Of a stretch of DNA of 64,000 nt, positions 9,101 through 17,584 are shown in pieces. This DNA comes from Paenibacillus kyungheensis. GTDB lineage: Bacteria; Bacillota; Bacilli; Paenibacillales; Paenibacillaceae. Both the position numbers and the translations under genes were made by a program. Position 1 is the first letter of the stretch, and each line of letters opens with the position of its first letter. Below the pieces are notes generated by a model that did no database searches, had not been told where the DNA came from, and saw only the letters and a list, made by a program, of their open reading frames with translations. The DNA is taken from positions 4,589,001 through 4,653,000 of the forward strand of contig NZ_CP117416.1 of the NCBI RefSeq assembly GCF_028606985.1, in the 5' to 3' direction.

Positions 9101-10214
9101 CACCTTTAATCGTGATTGTTAAATTGACTTGGCTATCATATTTAATACCTGTAGATTCAGGAATCGCGTATGATAAAGTGATATAATCTGTAGTTGACTC
9201 TGTTTCTACAACTGTAGGTGTTACAGCACCAGATGCTGTTACTCCACCAGCTAAAGTATATTGCAGATAATCTGTCAAATCAGGGCGAACACCTTTCACT
9301 AAAGGCACGACTACTTTACCTGTAATAGATGCAGAGCCTGTAGGCAAACCTGTACTAGCATCTGTACCTGAAGGAGCTACATTAAAATCAGGAAAGTTAG
9401 CTAAATCTCCAGATGTGTTAGTCGTTCCATTTTTTGCGTACGTGTCGTAAAAAGTTGTACTACCATTGTAAAAAGTGATTTCACGTGTAGTCGTTAATGT
9501 TTGAGTACCATTTAGTGCTTGGATACTCAATGTGTTTTTACCACTATTCAATGTTAAAGGCGCTGCAGCAAAGGAATATCCATTTGAACTAGATACGTTC
9601 GCTGTCCTACTTGCTCCTCCATTAACAGAAACAATAACTTTTGTTGCATTAGGAGCAAAACCAGATAATGCTATTGTTGCTTTGTTTTGTTTGTAAGCTG
9701 TACTTGTGCTCGTAGCTGTTAGCACAACAGGCGTATCTTCTTTAAGCGCTACAGTGCTTCCATCTAGTGTTGCTGTCAAATTATATAATGTCGGACCATC
9801 ATGATATTCGAAATAAATAGATTCTGAAACATTCGATCCACCACCAGCCGGACTTGCAGTAAATGTAACTCTATTCAGTCCAGCATATAAAGGAATATCT
9901 GTTACTGTGATAGCAGAGTTATTAATTGTATAGTTAGTCAATCCAGTGTTTTGGTTCGTTGTATCATCTACATAAGCGTTACCGTTTTTATAAATACGAG
10001 TCACACTATACTTGATTGTTGTAGCATTTACACTATTAAAGCTACCGTTGATTGTTGCTTTGCTATCGCCTACTACATGAGGTGAAGCAGGGTCGTAACT
10101 TTCACTCGGGAAAATAAAAAAGCTTGCTGCCTGCAATGTTTTTGCACCTAAACCTGGGGGTAGACTACTTACAATAAGAACTACCGCCATAAGCATCGAT
10201 AGTATTTTCTTCAA
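6198..10214 (-). CDS. Giant cell-surface protein with C-terminal SLH domains
   Basis: I place the start at the TTG at 10212-10214, nine bases after AAAGGAGG, giving 1338 residues. The frame is open further upstream, but that part lies across the promoter at 10286-10312 and so is not transcribed from it. A signal peptide (MKKILSMLMAVVLIVSSLPPG, end near KTLQAA) is followed by about 1100 residues of Ser/Thr/Asn-rich beta-sandwich repeats resembling Ig-like folds (for example AGLNRVTFTASPAGG, SGKNTLSIQALNG, FSGENTIKFVFKS). The last 200 residues hold three SLH repeats, recognisable from YTDIVQHSYARDYMEALFAKG...ITRGEFVRAIVKAL, ...ISRQDAAVIIASA and ...LRSDTAIILARVM. SLH domains bind pyruvylated wall polysaccharide, and the pyruvyl transferase csaB lies 2.2 kb away. 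Ligand or enzymatic role unknown. Confidence 0.88.
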   Translation of the reverse strand: MKKILSMLMAVVLIVSSLPPGLGAKTLQAASFFIFPSESYDPASPHVVGDSKATINGSFNSVNATTIKYSVTRIYKNGNAYVDDTTNQNTGLTNYTINNSAITVTDIPLYAGLNRVTFTASPAGGGSNVSESIYFEYHDGPTLYNLTATLDGSTVALKEDTPVVLTATSTSTAYKQNKATIALSGFAPNATKVIVSVNGGASRTANVSSSNGYSFAAAPLTLNSGKNTLSIQALNGTQTLTTTREITFYNGSTTFYDTYAKNGTTNTSGDLANFPDFNVAPSGTDASTGLPTGSASITGKVVVPLVKGVRPDLTDYLQYTLAGGVTASGAVTPTVVETESTTDYITLSYAIPESTGIKYDSQVNLTITIKGGSASSSGLGYTLRNSSAAYIYKLNYLPGYSSSTTASQARNLSSSALDGANIFSLPTAVEVLVANGDSNTTVNLDSVVDSLGTTTKNPTTAYSVENILSESTVVNVNGTQQTMQRVLLKVTKLPASGTLKLSFTAAKGSIVSAPMSATINLLYGPYISYSKAFDGQVVQYGQNDTTVATAVMDTALDHFSGKIVNVADTSDIVYSGAGQTVFFYINNTLIPLKPGKDGVTTFLVDSDADAYKALFSGENTIKFVFKSDKTSYDNTIKVNLVPTDIPVIPYNTTLGIFPYTAGTNDIPTAKDDTNFPMKGSNYTTAKENYSVYGTFDFLDLGTNASAVRGSLSGTTLKDKLANYKLVISDSTGTTVATWKLSDAFTGMQNKVATSDTFNSTVIPDFSVYYDYDTQSFAFTLKNRTMPSDGSPIVYTFTVYNSGDGGPTANATMELDPQSDTYTIVRPLTAQKLTNKNFIDVIIDSKGATAVTINKETATKTTFDTNNDGKNEYENAYRIRVKDLKANKDTNIPITVTIGNQVLKDSVTVKYVPTNIPGAQFMQAMKTTAKVFEGDLALKFPAGTNLIRRDTDAAENLKTEVFSGNNILFAIANSTDGVIDRYDFETPAAGLQEKYKIGQQYFVNNFNSHFVKASPVYWIDPGIADNISTTAYDPIADGQDPYQPVTFPSSPVAPDFYNRDPDNELVTSKPGTMTLSYLSDMAVDAGKLVTVLYFDPELKQWDNVGGVVNASKRTITVPFDRFGYYVVAKLSYSYTDIVQHSYARDYMEALFAKGIMNATDPDTSFGANQYITRGEFVRAIVKALELPLNYQGTKHFIDVSSSISSITQNALYDFRYIETAARAGFVRGTQPQVFSPGDNISRQDAAVIIASATNLKLETDITKINKGLTKYFKDFNSIDRYARASVLAVAQKGYITGSAIDPNDLTKGYTFDPSAKMLRSDTAIILARVMIGQKLLPKM

Positions 10215-10285
10215 AATGATGTTCCTCCTTTGATTTCGGTCGCTGCTCCAACTCACTAATGGCGGGCATAACCTGTCTACCCTTT

Positions 10286-10312
10286 TTATCGGCATCCTAC
10301 AGATATATTTTA
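10286..10312 (-). promoter_or_regulatory. Sigma-D (flagellar/motility) promoter of the giant SLH gene
   Basis: Minus-strand TAAA (10309-10312), 15 bases, GCCGATAA (10286-10293). This matches the sigma-D/FliA consensus (TAAA-N15-GCCGATAA/T) at every position. It lies 71 bases before the TTG start at 10214, with AAAGGAGG in the leader. I found no riboswitch in the leader. Confidence 0.8.
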
Positions 10313-10332
10313 ATAAGTTCAGAGAAATCCAC

Positions 10333-10367
10333 ATAAAAAAACCTCTCTTTCTATAGAAAGAGAGGTT
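10333..10367 (-). terminator. Terminator of tagO
   Basis: Minus-strand AACCTCTCTTTC, loop TATA, GAAAGAGAGGTT is a perfect 12-bp stem, followed by TTTTTT. It separates tagO from the sigma-D-driven SLH gene. Confidence 0.92.
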
Positions 10368-10448
10368 ACGATATCGCTGAGATCCTTTGCTATCAAAGAA
10401 TCTACAACTGATTCACAATTTATATTATTTTTCTTACTTGATGTTCAT

Positions 10449-11576
10449 TTAAGGCTTACTTCCACGTGTTGGATCAGGTTTGATACGTAAGCGAGCAATC
10501 AATCCAAGAAGAGGGCGTTTTGTTTTGCCAACCAATCCAATAAGTTCTGCTCCAATTTGAAGAACAAACATCATTACACAAATGACTAAGAATGTAACCC
10601 AGTTCGCTTCATTAATCGCAGCCGATGATTGAATAATTGCCAATACACCGAAGAAAGCAGCAATTCCATAAATCAACAATACCGTCTGACGATGGCTTAA
10701 CCCAAGTTCGCGTAGACAATGGTGCAAGTGACCTTTGTCTGGTGCAAAAATCGGCTTCTTATGTACCCAACGACGGATAATCGCGAAGAAGGTATCAGAC
10801 AATGGTACACCGATAATGATCAAAGGAGTAATAAATGAAACAACCGCGATTTGTTTAAATCCAAGTAAGGATAACATCGCAAGACTGAAACCCAGGAACA
10901 ATGATCCTGTATCACCCATAAAGATTTTGGCTGGATGAAAGTTAAAGTAAAGGAATCCAACAATCGCTCCTAAAAGAAGTAAACATAAAAGTGCTACAGG
11001 GTAGTTACCCATAATCAATGACATTGTAAAAATACTACCGATCGCAATAGCAGATACACCTGCTGCTAACCCATCCAAACCATCAATCAAGTTAATTGCG
11101 TTCGTTACACCGACGATCCAGAAGATGGTTAAAGGAATAGCGATCCAGTTCTCAAGTGAAGAATATGAATCTTGAAAAGGAATATTTACAAAATCGACTT
11201 TAATTCCATATCCGAATACTACTGTACATGCAGCAATAATCTGACCTAACAATTTAACACGAGCTGATAATTCAAAACGGTCATCTAGTACACCGATCAA
11301 TACGATGATTGAACCAGCTGTAAAAAATGCTTTCATAAAATTAGCATCGCGTGCAGGTAGATCAAATGGCAAAAACGGAAGGACAGCGACAAAAGCAATC
11401 GTAAATGCTAAATAAATCCCCAGTCCGCCAAGCCTTGGCATGATTCTCGTATGCACTTTACGGGCATTAGGAACATCTACGGCTCCGATTCGAATTGCAA
11501 ACTTTTTGACGAGCGGCGTTAGAACCAGTGCTAATGCCAGCGCCAGAACAAATCCGAGAATAAAAATGATTAACAT
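10449..11576 (-). CDS. tagO: Undecaprenyl-phosphate GlcNAc-1-phosphate transferase
   Basis: Membrane enzyme that starts wall-polysaccharide synthesis by moving GlcNAc-1-phosphate from UDP-GlcNAc onto undecaprenyl phosphate. The 375 residues contain about ten membrane helices and the family motifs: the catalytic DD pair in VLDDRFEL (98-99), NLIDGLDGL (162-170), FMGDTGS (219-225) and the HLHH loop (283-286). It belongs to the polyprenyl-phosphate HexNAc-1-P transferase family (WecA/TagO), not to MraY, judging from the HLHH loop and length. Its own promoter lies at 11613-11641. The product lipid is the substrate of TagA encoded just upstream. Confidence 0.93.
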   Translation of the reverse strand: MLIIFILGFVLALALALVLTPLVKKFAIRIGAVDVPNARKVHTRIMPRLGGLGIYLAFTIAFVAVLPFLPFDLPARDANFMKAFFTAGSIIVLIGVLDDRFELSARVKLLGQIIAACTVVFGYGIKVDFVNIPFQDSYSSLENWIAIPLTIFWIVGVTNAINLIDGLDGLAAGVSAIAIGSIFTMSLIMGNYPVALLCLLLLGAIVGFLYFNFHPAKIFMGDTGSLFLGFSLAMLSLLGFKQIAVVSFITPLIIIGVPLSDTFFAIIRRWVHKKPIFAPDKGHLHHCLRELGLSHRQTVLLIYGIAAFFGVLAIIQSSAAINEANWVTFLVICVMMFVLQIGAELIGLVGKTKRPLLGLIARLRIKPDPTRGSKP

Positions 11577-11612
11577 TTTGCTTTTCGACCCCCAATTTAT
11601 CTCACGGAGCCA

Positions 11613-11641
11613 ATTATACTCCGTTCGAAATTAAACACCAA
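11613..11641 (-). promoter_or_regulatory. Candidate sigma-A promoter of tagO
   Basis: Minus-strand TTGGTG (11636-11641), 17 bases, TATAAT (11613-11618). It lies in the 113-base gap after tagA and about 37 bases before the tagO ATG. tagO may also be read through from tagA, as no terminator is seen between them. Confidence 0.65.
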
Positions 11642-11689
11642 ACTGCTTTTAAGCACATTTTCAGCGATATTCATCTAAATTTCATCTAT

Positions 11690-12448
11690 TTATTGAACTT
11701 TTACTACGTTTTCCTTGTCCTTTAGCACTTTTAATGCGAATTTCGGAAGCGCAAGCATTCTTTTGTAACGAGTAGGCTCTTTTAACAAGCGATAAAACCA
11801 TTCTAAACGCAATTTTTGAAACAATTTTGGTGCACGTTTGGTCTTACCGGAGATCACATCAAAGCTTCCTCCTACGCCCATAATGATCGGAACACCCAAT
11901 TCTTGCTTGTATGTACCAATCCACGGTTCTTGCGTATCTGCTCCTCTTGCTACAAACAAAAGGTCAGGTGAAAGCCGTCGAATTTCTGCAATAATCTCTG
12001 CATCTTGATCAGGGCCAAAAAAACCATCCCGATATCCAACAATCGCAGTATGAGGATATAAACTTTTTAACCGGGTAGCTGTTGCCTGAATCACTTCAGG
12101 AGTTGAACCCAGCAAATATACTTTCCAATGAAGGGTCTGACCTCTGTCCATTAAGCGATGCAATAAATCGTATCCAGCTACACGTTCAGCAACAGGTTGA
12201 CCACAAGTTGAAGCCGCCCATACCAGCCCTGCACCATCAGGAACTAATAATTCTGCATTTTTCATAACTTGCATATACCTCGGTTGCTCTAAAGCTGTCA
12301 TAATCATAATCGGATTCGCTGTAATAATCTGTTGTGGTTTACCCTTTTTGATACTTTGTTCGAGGTACTCAACAGTATCATCCATATTCATTTTAGATAC
12401 TTGTAAACCATAGATCGGAACAGTCGGTATAGTATTCCATTGTTTCAT
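11690..12448 (-). CDS. tagA: WecG/TagA/CpsF-family N-acetylmannosaminyltransferase
   Basis: Glycosyltransferase (family GT26, 252 residues) expected to add ManNAc to GlcNAc-PP-undecaprenol, the second step in making the wall-polysaccharide linkage. Family features include IITANPIMIMTALEQPRYM (from residue 41), the catalytic-site phrase ELLVPDGAGLVWAA, the YLLGS nucleotide-sugar segment and GVGGSFDVISGKTKRAP near the C-terminus. It starts six bases after the csaB stop and is probably co-transcribed with csaB and the DUF5693 gene. Its donor UDP-ManNAc would come from the wecB product (31592-32764). Confidence 0.9.
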   Translation of the reverse strand: MKQWNTIPTVPIYGLQVSKMNMDDTVEYLEQSIKKGKPQQIITANPIMIMTALEQPRYMQVMKNAELLVPDGAGLVWAASTCGQPVAERVAGYDLLHRLMDRGQTLHWKVYLLGSTPEVIQATATRLKSLYPHTAIVGYRDGFFGPDQDAEIIAEIRRLSPDLLFVARGADTQEPWIGTYKQELGVPIIMGVGGSFDVISGKTKRAPKLFQKLRLEWFYRLLKEPTRYKRMLALPKFALKVLKDKENVVKVQ

Positions 12449-12454
12449 TATATA

Positions 12455-13606
12455 TCACCTTTGTGCTAAATAATAATGAGCAATAAAACGAGCAGGGCTA
12501 GCAGCATCTTGTTTGAGTAATTCAATTAAAGAAGCTTTGCTTGCGCGCCATCCTTCTTGATCATCTAGCAATGCTTTCGTTTCTTGTGCCAATTGTAACG
12601 GTTCTACTTTGGTACTGGTTCCTGTTGCTTGGATCTGCAACCGATTCAGAAATTGATCGATTTTGGGATCATACGATATTCCGATTAAAGGTACCGACTG
12701 AGATGCTGCATAGATCAGGCTGTGAAGCCTCATACCTATAATAGCATGACAGCGGCTAACTTCCACTAACATTTGTTGTGGATCGGTCACTTGTTCTGCA
12801 CTGCTGATCACACTTCCATGATCACTGATATCACCAATACGATCGATCACATACTGAGAAGCTTGTTCATCTTCTGGCAAATGGAACGGTAAAAACCGAA
12901 GATGAACAGGTAATTCTTGACTGAGCAATCGCAAACCGTCTGCTATTCCATCCAATTCTCGACGTTGTTTGTCCCAAAAACGAACGGATATACCAACTAC
13001 AGGAAGCGAATCGATATTCGCTTCTTTTATAGTATTCAAAGGGTTAATGTGAATAGGTTCTTGCTTTACAGGTAAAGGTAATCCCATGACAGGATCAGCT
13101 ACAACTTCAACTTTCGAGCGAGAAAGTCCCATTTTTTCTAGTAACAAAGCAGATTCTTGATCTCGTACAGATACATATGCGCTTTTTTTGAAGCTATTTT
13201 TGATCCAAGAGAAAAAGAATTTCTTTTGTACAGGGCCTACGCCCTGCGCGTAAATAAAGACTGGCTTACGTAACCAGTGAGCAATACGAACAATACCAAG
13301 ATAATAAGGAATCGTCATAATCCCTGTAGAGTCTTGAAGAAGACTACCTCCACCACTGATTAGACCATCACTTTCTTTTAACAGTTGGCGAATTTCGCGA
13401 ATCTTCAATCGTCCTACAGAACGTACTCCATACATTTTGGAAGTCCATTCTGGATCACCTGACAATACGATAGGCTCGATCTGAATACCTTGCTGTTTAC
13501 CCTGATCTTCCAGTGAATTCAAAATCGATTTCAATACCGCTTCGTCTCCACTATTGCGGAATCCATAGTATCCAGAGATTACGATTTTCGTAGAAGCGGT
13601 AGCCAT
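12455..13606 (-). CDS. csaB: Polysaccharide pyruvyl transferase CsaB
   Basis: Adds pyruvate ketals to the peptidoglycan-linked secondary wall polysaccharide, creating the ligand of SLH domains. The start chosen is the ATG at 13606 (383 residues, MATASTKIVISGYYGF), preceded by AAAGGTG at nine bases; an in-frame GTG four codons earlier overlaps that site. Typical features are GYYGFRNSGDEAVL near the N-terminus, LISGGGSLLQDSTG, GMRLHSLIYAA and GISYDPK, all found in the pyruvyl transferase family (PF04230). The gene overlaps the end of the DUF5693 gene by 28 bases and is followed by tagA after six. It directly supports SLH-protein anchoring in this organism. Confidence 0.93.
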   Translation of the reverse strand: MATASTKIVISGYYGFRNSGDEAVLKSILNSLEDQGKQQGIQIEPIVLSGDPEWTSKMYGVRSVGRLKIREIRQLLKESDGLISGGGSLLQDSTGIMTIPYYLGIVRIAHWLRKPVFIYAQGVGPVQKKFFFSWIKNSFKKSAYVSVRDQESALLLEKMGLSRSKVEVVADPVMGLPLPVKQEPIHINPLNTIKEANIDSLPVVGISVRFWDKQRRELDGIADGLRLLSQELPVHLRFLPFHLPEDEQASQYVIDRIGDISDHGSVISSAEQVTDPQQMLVEVSRCHAIIGMRLHSLIYAASQSVPLIGISYDPKIDQFLNRLQIQATGTSTKVEPLQLAQETKALLDDQEGWRASKASLIELLKQDAASPARFIAHYYLAQR

Positions 13607-15606
13607 TTTTTCCAACACCTTTCAAGGATTTGCCATACGATAACAGCAACCAATCCAAGAATCAAACCAAGTCCCATTCCAAGTAAACCACGAATCAATG
13701 AAATATGAACAGGTGAATGAATATGAGCAAATGTATCAACCATTGATAATTGACCAATACAAGCAATAATCATAATGTAAATTGCATGACGGTATTTAGC
13801 TGCAATAAATACACCTAAGATAAATAATGGATGTGCCATCAAAAATTCTTTGTTACGTGGACGAACGCCCAGCAAGCTTTCCAGTGCATTACGGAAGTGC
13901 ATTTCAAGTGGTGTTACTGTTCCTGCATTTCCTGTACGAGAAAGATAATACATTCCTACAATCCCTACAATTCCTAATACAATAATCCAAGTTAAAGTAA
14001 TTGGAGTGGTTAATACTTTGCGGATACCACCTATACCAAAACTTTGTTTGCCACGGTAGAAAGCGATATATACCGCGATCAAAGCGATAGGTGCAAAGTG
14101 TAGTAAACTTACGCCGCGGAATTGATTAATCACCAGTTGATACGTAATATCATTCAGAAGCCCAATAATGAATAACGCCCCTGTTAACGACCAAAGCGAT
14201 GTACGAATAAATAAGATAACCGCTTGAATGACACGTTGGCTTGCTGATAATTGATGTCTTGTTTCGTACAAGCGATCAACTTTACGTACCGCATAGATCA
14301 TTGCAATCGTCGGTGCACTAATAGCTGCAAGTAAAGCGATACCTTGCTCTAAAATAAGTGCCTGATGAATAAGAATCATTCCCGCACTTCCGATCAATCC
14401 AAGCACGAACACAATTAATGTTAAACGACGTACAAAATAAGACACTAACAAAGCAATGTAAGCAATAGCTCCAATTAAGACAAGCAATTTGAAGTATTTG
14501 TTGAAAGCAGAATGACTGACATCCATAGCAGACGCAGGTCCAATTTTGAAACCATGACTTTCGATATTCTGAATAGCCTGTCCTTCTGTTTGCAAACTTT
14601 TAATAACATTATCAATAGAGTTAGTCATTTGAGCTTTAGCGGTATCACGAGATACTGCCAAATTGATATACATCATCCGAATATTGCGATCTTTTGCAGC
14701 TAGTGCAAAACGATCAGCTACTGTATACGGATCAAGCTTAGAATCAGATTCGCTTAATGAATACAAACGAACAACGTTATAATGCATAAGATACGCTAAT
14801 TTACTAAAACCAGTTTGTGGTTTTTTTAAGTTTTCAATCGCAGCGATACCGATATGATATTGATTTAACAATGCTGCAAAGTTAGCGATACTTTTCTTCT
14901 CAATATCGTCATTAAAACCAGTAACAGATTCACCATCAAAAAGAATCGTTTTGACCCCGTACTCAGCAAATTGACTTAGCAATCCATTCATACGCGTCTG
15001 GTCATATGGTAATGAATCATTCAAACGAGGGACAATCTGGAATCCCATATTATGAAGCATCCGCATTGTAATCGGATCAGGATCGAGCGGTTTTAGTCCA
15101 GCTTCATCCGTAGAAGTCTGAATAATAACACCTGGTAATCCTTTAAAGCTCCAGGGTACGACAGCAATGCCCAATGAATTGTATACACGCTGAAGAACCG
15201 GCTCTAATAATTGCGCATTTTCTTCACTTGTAAATTGGACATATGTAAAATTTTCATTTTGTGGAATCACCTGATTTTGGAGATTAGCCACATCCACAGA
15301 ATTATACACATTAAGACGTTGTGATTTTTGCAATTCACTTAAATTACTTTGGTATACAGCTACAGAACCTACGCCTGCATCCTTAAGCAATAAAAGCTGT
15401 TGCTTGATATAATCCTGGGGATGAGGCTGATACGATGCAATATCGATCAGATTACGATAATTAAAAACAAACTCCACATTTTTGGACGTTGACTCGGTTT
15501 TGGTACGATCAAAAGCGATAGGCAACGAAGCCACCAAACCAATAATCACCAATATCCATAACCATTTCACAGAAGAATTATTCCAATGCTGCCATTTCTG
15601 AACCAC
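13579..15606 (-). CDS. DUF5693 family multi-pass membrane protein
   Basis: A 675-residue membrane protein starting at GTG (15606), seven bases after AAGGAGG. One helix near residues 15-32 is followed by about 330 extracytoplasmic residues, then by eight to ten helices (from LLVLIGAIAYIALLVSYFV to the C-terminus). The soluble part (for example YNSLGIAVVPWSFKGLPG and MNGLLSQFAEYGVKTILFDG) has the look of the DUF5693 family. Its invariable neighbour in Paenibacillaceae is csaB, and here the two overlap. A role in wall-polysaccharide modification or export is an inference from context; no catalytic residues are established. Confidence 0.8.
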   Translation of the reverse strand: MVQKWQHWNNSSVKWLWILVIIGLVASLPIAFDRTKTESTSKNVEFVFNYRNLIDIASYQPHPQDYIKQQLLLLKDAGVGSVAVYQSNLSELQKSQRLNVYNSVDVANLQNQVIPQNENFTYVQFTSEENAQLLEPVLQRVYNSLGIAVVPWSFKGLPGVIIQTSTDEAGLKPLDPDPITMRMLHNMGFQIVPRLNDSLPYDQTRMNGLLSQFAEYGVKTILFDGESVTGFNDDIEKKSIANFAALLNQYHIGIAAIENLKKPQTGFSKLAYLMHYNVVRLYSLSESDSKLDPYTVADRFALAAKDRNIRMMYINLAVSRDTAKAQMTNSIDNVIKSLQTEGQAIQNIESHGFKIGPASAMDVSHSAFNKYFKLLVLIGAIAYIALLVSYFVRRLTLIVFVLGLIGSAGMILIHQALILEQGIALLAAISAPTIAMIYAVRKVDRLYETRHQLSASQRVIQAVILFIRTSLWSLTGALFIIGLLNDITYQLVINQFRGVSLLHFAPIALIAVYIAFYRGKQSFGIGGIRKVLTTPITLTWIIVLGIVGIVGMYYLSRTGNAGTVTPLEMHFRNALESLLGVRPRNKEFLMAHPLFILGVFIAAKYRHAIYIMIIACIGQLSMVDTFAHIHSPVHISLIRGLLGMGLGLILGLVAVIVWQILERCWKKWLPLLRKS

Positions 15607-15660
15607 TCAAGTACCTCCTTAGTAAGTTCGTTATATCATTCTCAAGCAGTCGCCCAAAGA

Positions 15661-15719
15661 AAAACATAACGAATGGTTCCGCTGCTAAGACTAAGCTTCA
15701 CAGCGGAACCCTTCATTCA
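15661..15719 (-). terminator. Probable terminator after pgcA
   Basis: Minus-strand GGTTCCGCTG and CAGCGGAACC pair perfectly around a 16-base loop, with GAATG/CATTC-type flanks extending the stem. The T-run is interrupted (GTTATGTTTTTC), so it could instead be a processing or regulatory hairpin before the DUF5693 gene. Confidence 0.6.
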
Positions 15720-15802
15720 TCTGATCTATTATATACTGCCTACAGCGTCTATCCTACTAAAAATTGATGACAATCTACGATTTTCGTAAAATAAATTGAC
15801 TA

Positions 15803-17518
15803 TTAACCATCAACACGTTGCATTACAGCAGCCGTTAACTTTTGAATACGATCTGTTGCATCTGCGCCTGAATCGCCACGAACAGCAAAATATACTTTGA
15901 TTTTTGGTTCTGTACCGGATGGACGCAAGCAGAACCATGATCCATCTTCCAATAAGAATTTCAATACGTTTTCTTTTGGAAGACCGTCTAGACCTTTAGA
16001 GTAATCTAAGGCTTCGCTTACTTTAACACCTGCAATGTCAGCAGGGCTTTCTGTACGCCATGATTCCATAATTCCTTGAATCTGCGCTACTCCATCTTTT
16101 CCTTTAAGCGTACGTGATTCCAGACTTTCTTGGAAATGTCCAAACTGTTCATACAACTCTTGCAAAACATCATATAGTGTTTTGCCTTGTTGTTTGTAAT
16201 AAGCAGCGGCTTCGCTAATTAACAATGCTGCAACAACTGCATCTTTGTCACGAGCATAGTTTCCTGCTAAATAACCATAACTCTCTTCATAACCGAACAG
16301 ATACGTATGCTCGCCACTTTGTTCAAACTGGTTCATTTTTTCACCGATGTATTTGAAACCAGTCAATGTGTTGAACACTGTTGCTCCATAATGTTCAGCA
16401 ATAGCCGCTCCCATTTCGCTGGTTACAATAGTCTTAATGACTGCACCATTCGAAGGAAGTTTGCCTTGCTCTTGAAGCTGGCTCAAATAATAATGGATCA
16501 TAATGGCACCAGATTGGTTACCTGTAAGTACAAAGTATTTACCAGTAGGATCTTTTACAACAGCACCCATACGGTCACTATCTGGATCAGTACCGATTAG
16601 AATATCAGCATCTACTTCTTCACCAAGTTTAATCGCTAGTGTAAAAGCTTCACGTTCTTCAGGGTTAGGAGACTTCACCGTTGTAAAGTTACCATCTGGT
16701 GCTTCTTGCTCAGACACGATAGAAACATTCGTAAAGCCAAGACGTTCCAATCCTGCACGTACTGGAAGATTACCTGCTCCATGCAAAGGGGTATAGACGA
16801 TTTTCAAAGCTTTACCTGCTTCGCCTTGTAACAATTCACGATTCACACTAATATCCGTAACTGCTTGGATAAAGTCTTCATCTTCCTGTTTGCCTAACCA
16901 TACTAGCAATCCTTGTTGCTCTGCTTCTTCGCGGCTCATACGTTTGATCGCCGCAAAAGAAGAAACTTCACGGATATTGCTAATCACTTTTTCTGCTTCA
17001 TGAGGAACCAATTGTCCACCACTATTGTTATACACTTTGTATCCATTATATTCAGGCGGGTTATGACTTGCTGTAATCACAATACCACCGGTTGCTTTTA
17101 GATTGCGCACTGCAAAGGAAAGTTCTGGTGTTGAACGAAGTGAAGGGAATAACTTAGCTACGATTCCGTTCCCAGCAAGTACCAAAGCTGCTTCTAATGA
17201 AAACTCTGGTGAAAAGTGACGGGAATCATGAGCGATCACAACAGATGGTTTACCTTCTCCGGAATGAGCAGATACAATATATTCTGCTAATCCTTGTGTT
17301 GCTCTACCTACCGTATAAGAGTTCATACGATTACTGCCTGCACCAATCACTCCACGTAATCCACCTGTACCGAATTCCAAATCACGGTAAAAGCGATCTT
17401 CTAATTCTTTGTCTTGTCCTTGGAGCCCTTGCAATTCCTCTTTGGTTGCTGCATCGATCGATTCATCATTTAACCATTGATCTAGATTGCGTTGAGCTTG
17501 TTCACTAAGTGTTGTCAT
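15803..17518 (-). CDS. pgcA: Alpha-phosphoglucomutase / phospho-sugar mutase
   Basis: Interconverts glucose-6-phosphate and glucose-1-phosphate (possibly other sugars), feeding UDP-glucose and wall or glycolipid synthesis. I place the start at the ATG at 17518 (571 residues), ten bases after AGAAGG; the ATG three codons earlier is too close to that site. The phosphoserine motif TASHNPPEYNGYK begins at residue 149 (catalytic Ser 151), the metal loop is GTDPDSDRMG, and the C-terminal phosphate-binding loop is RPSGTEPKIKVY. The length fits the PgcA (YhxB) type of Bacillales. It probably stands alone, between the terminator at 15661 and fabZ. Confidence 0.93.
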   Translation of the reverse strand: MTTLSEQAQRNLDQWLNDESIDAATKEELQGLQGQDKELEDRFYRDLEFGTGGLRGVIGAGSNRMNSYTVGRATQGLAEYIVSAHSGEGKPSVVIAHDSRHFSPEFSLEAALVLAGNGIVAKLFPSLRSTPELSFAVRNLKATGGIVITASHNPPEYNGYKVYNNSGGQLVPHEAEKVISNIREVSSFAAIKRMSREEAEQQGLLVWLGKQEDEDFIQAVTDISVNRELLQGEAGKALKIVYTPLHGAGNLPVRAGLERLGFTNVSIVSEQEAPDGNFTTVKSPNPEEREAFTLAIKLGEEVDADILIGTDPDSDRMGAVVKDPTGKYFVLTGNQSGAIMIHYYLSQLQEQGKLPSNGAVIKTIVTSEMGAAIAEHYGATVFNTLTGFKYIGEKMNQFEQSGEHTYLFGYEESYGYLAGNYARDKDAVVAALLISEAAAYYKQQGKTLYDVLQELYEQFGHFQESLESRTLKGKDGVAQIQGIMESWRTESPADIAGVKVSEALDYSKGLDGLPKENVLKFLLEDGSWFCLRPSGTEPKIKVYFAVRGDSGADATDRIQKLTAAVMQRVDG

Positions 17519-17584
17519 AATATCCATCCCTTCTCTATATATGGTTTATAAAAAATACATTCATTTGATATTCAATCTGATCAA

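Noticed and set aside
10215-10285. c-di-GMP or other riboswitch in the giant SLH gene leader
   Set aside because: The GGGTAGACAGG...GCCCGCC stretch looked structured, but it matches no consensus I know and the leader is only about 65 bases.
10215-10334. N-terminal extension of the giant SLH protein up to the ATG at 10334
   Set aside because: The extension lacks a ribosome binding site, lies across the sigma-D promoter and would precede a normal signal peptide.
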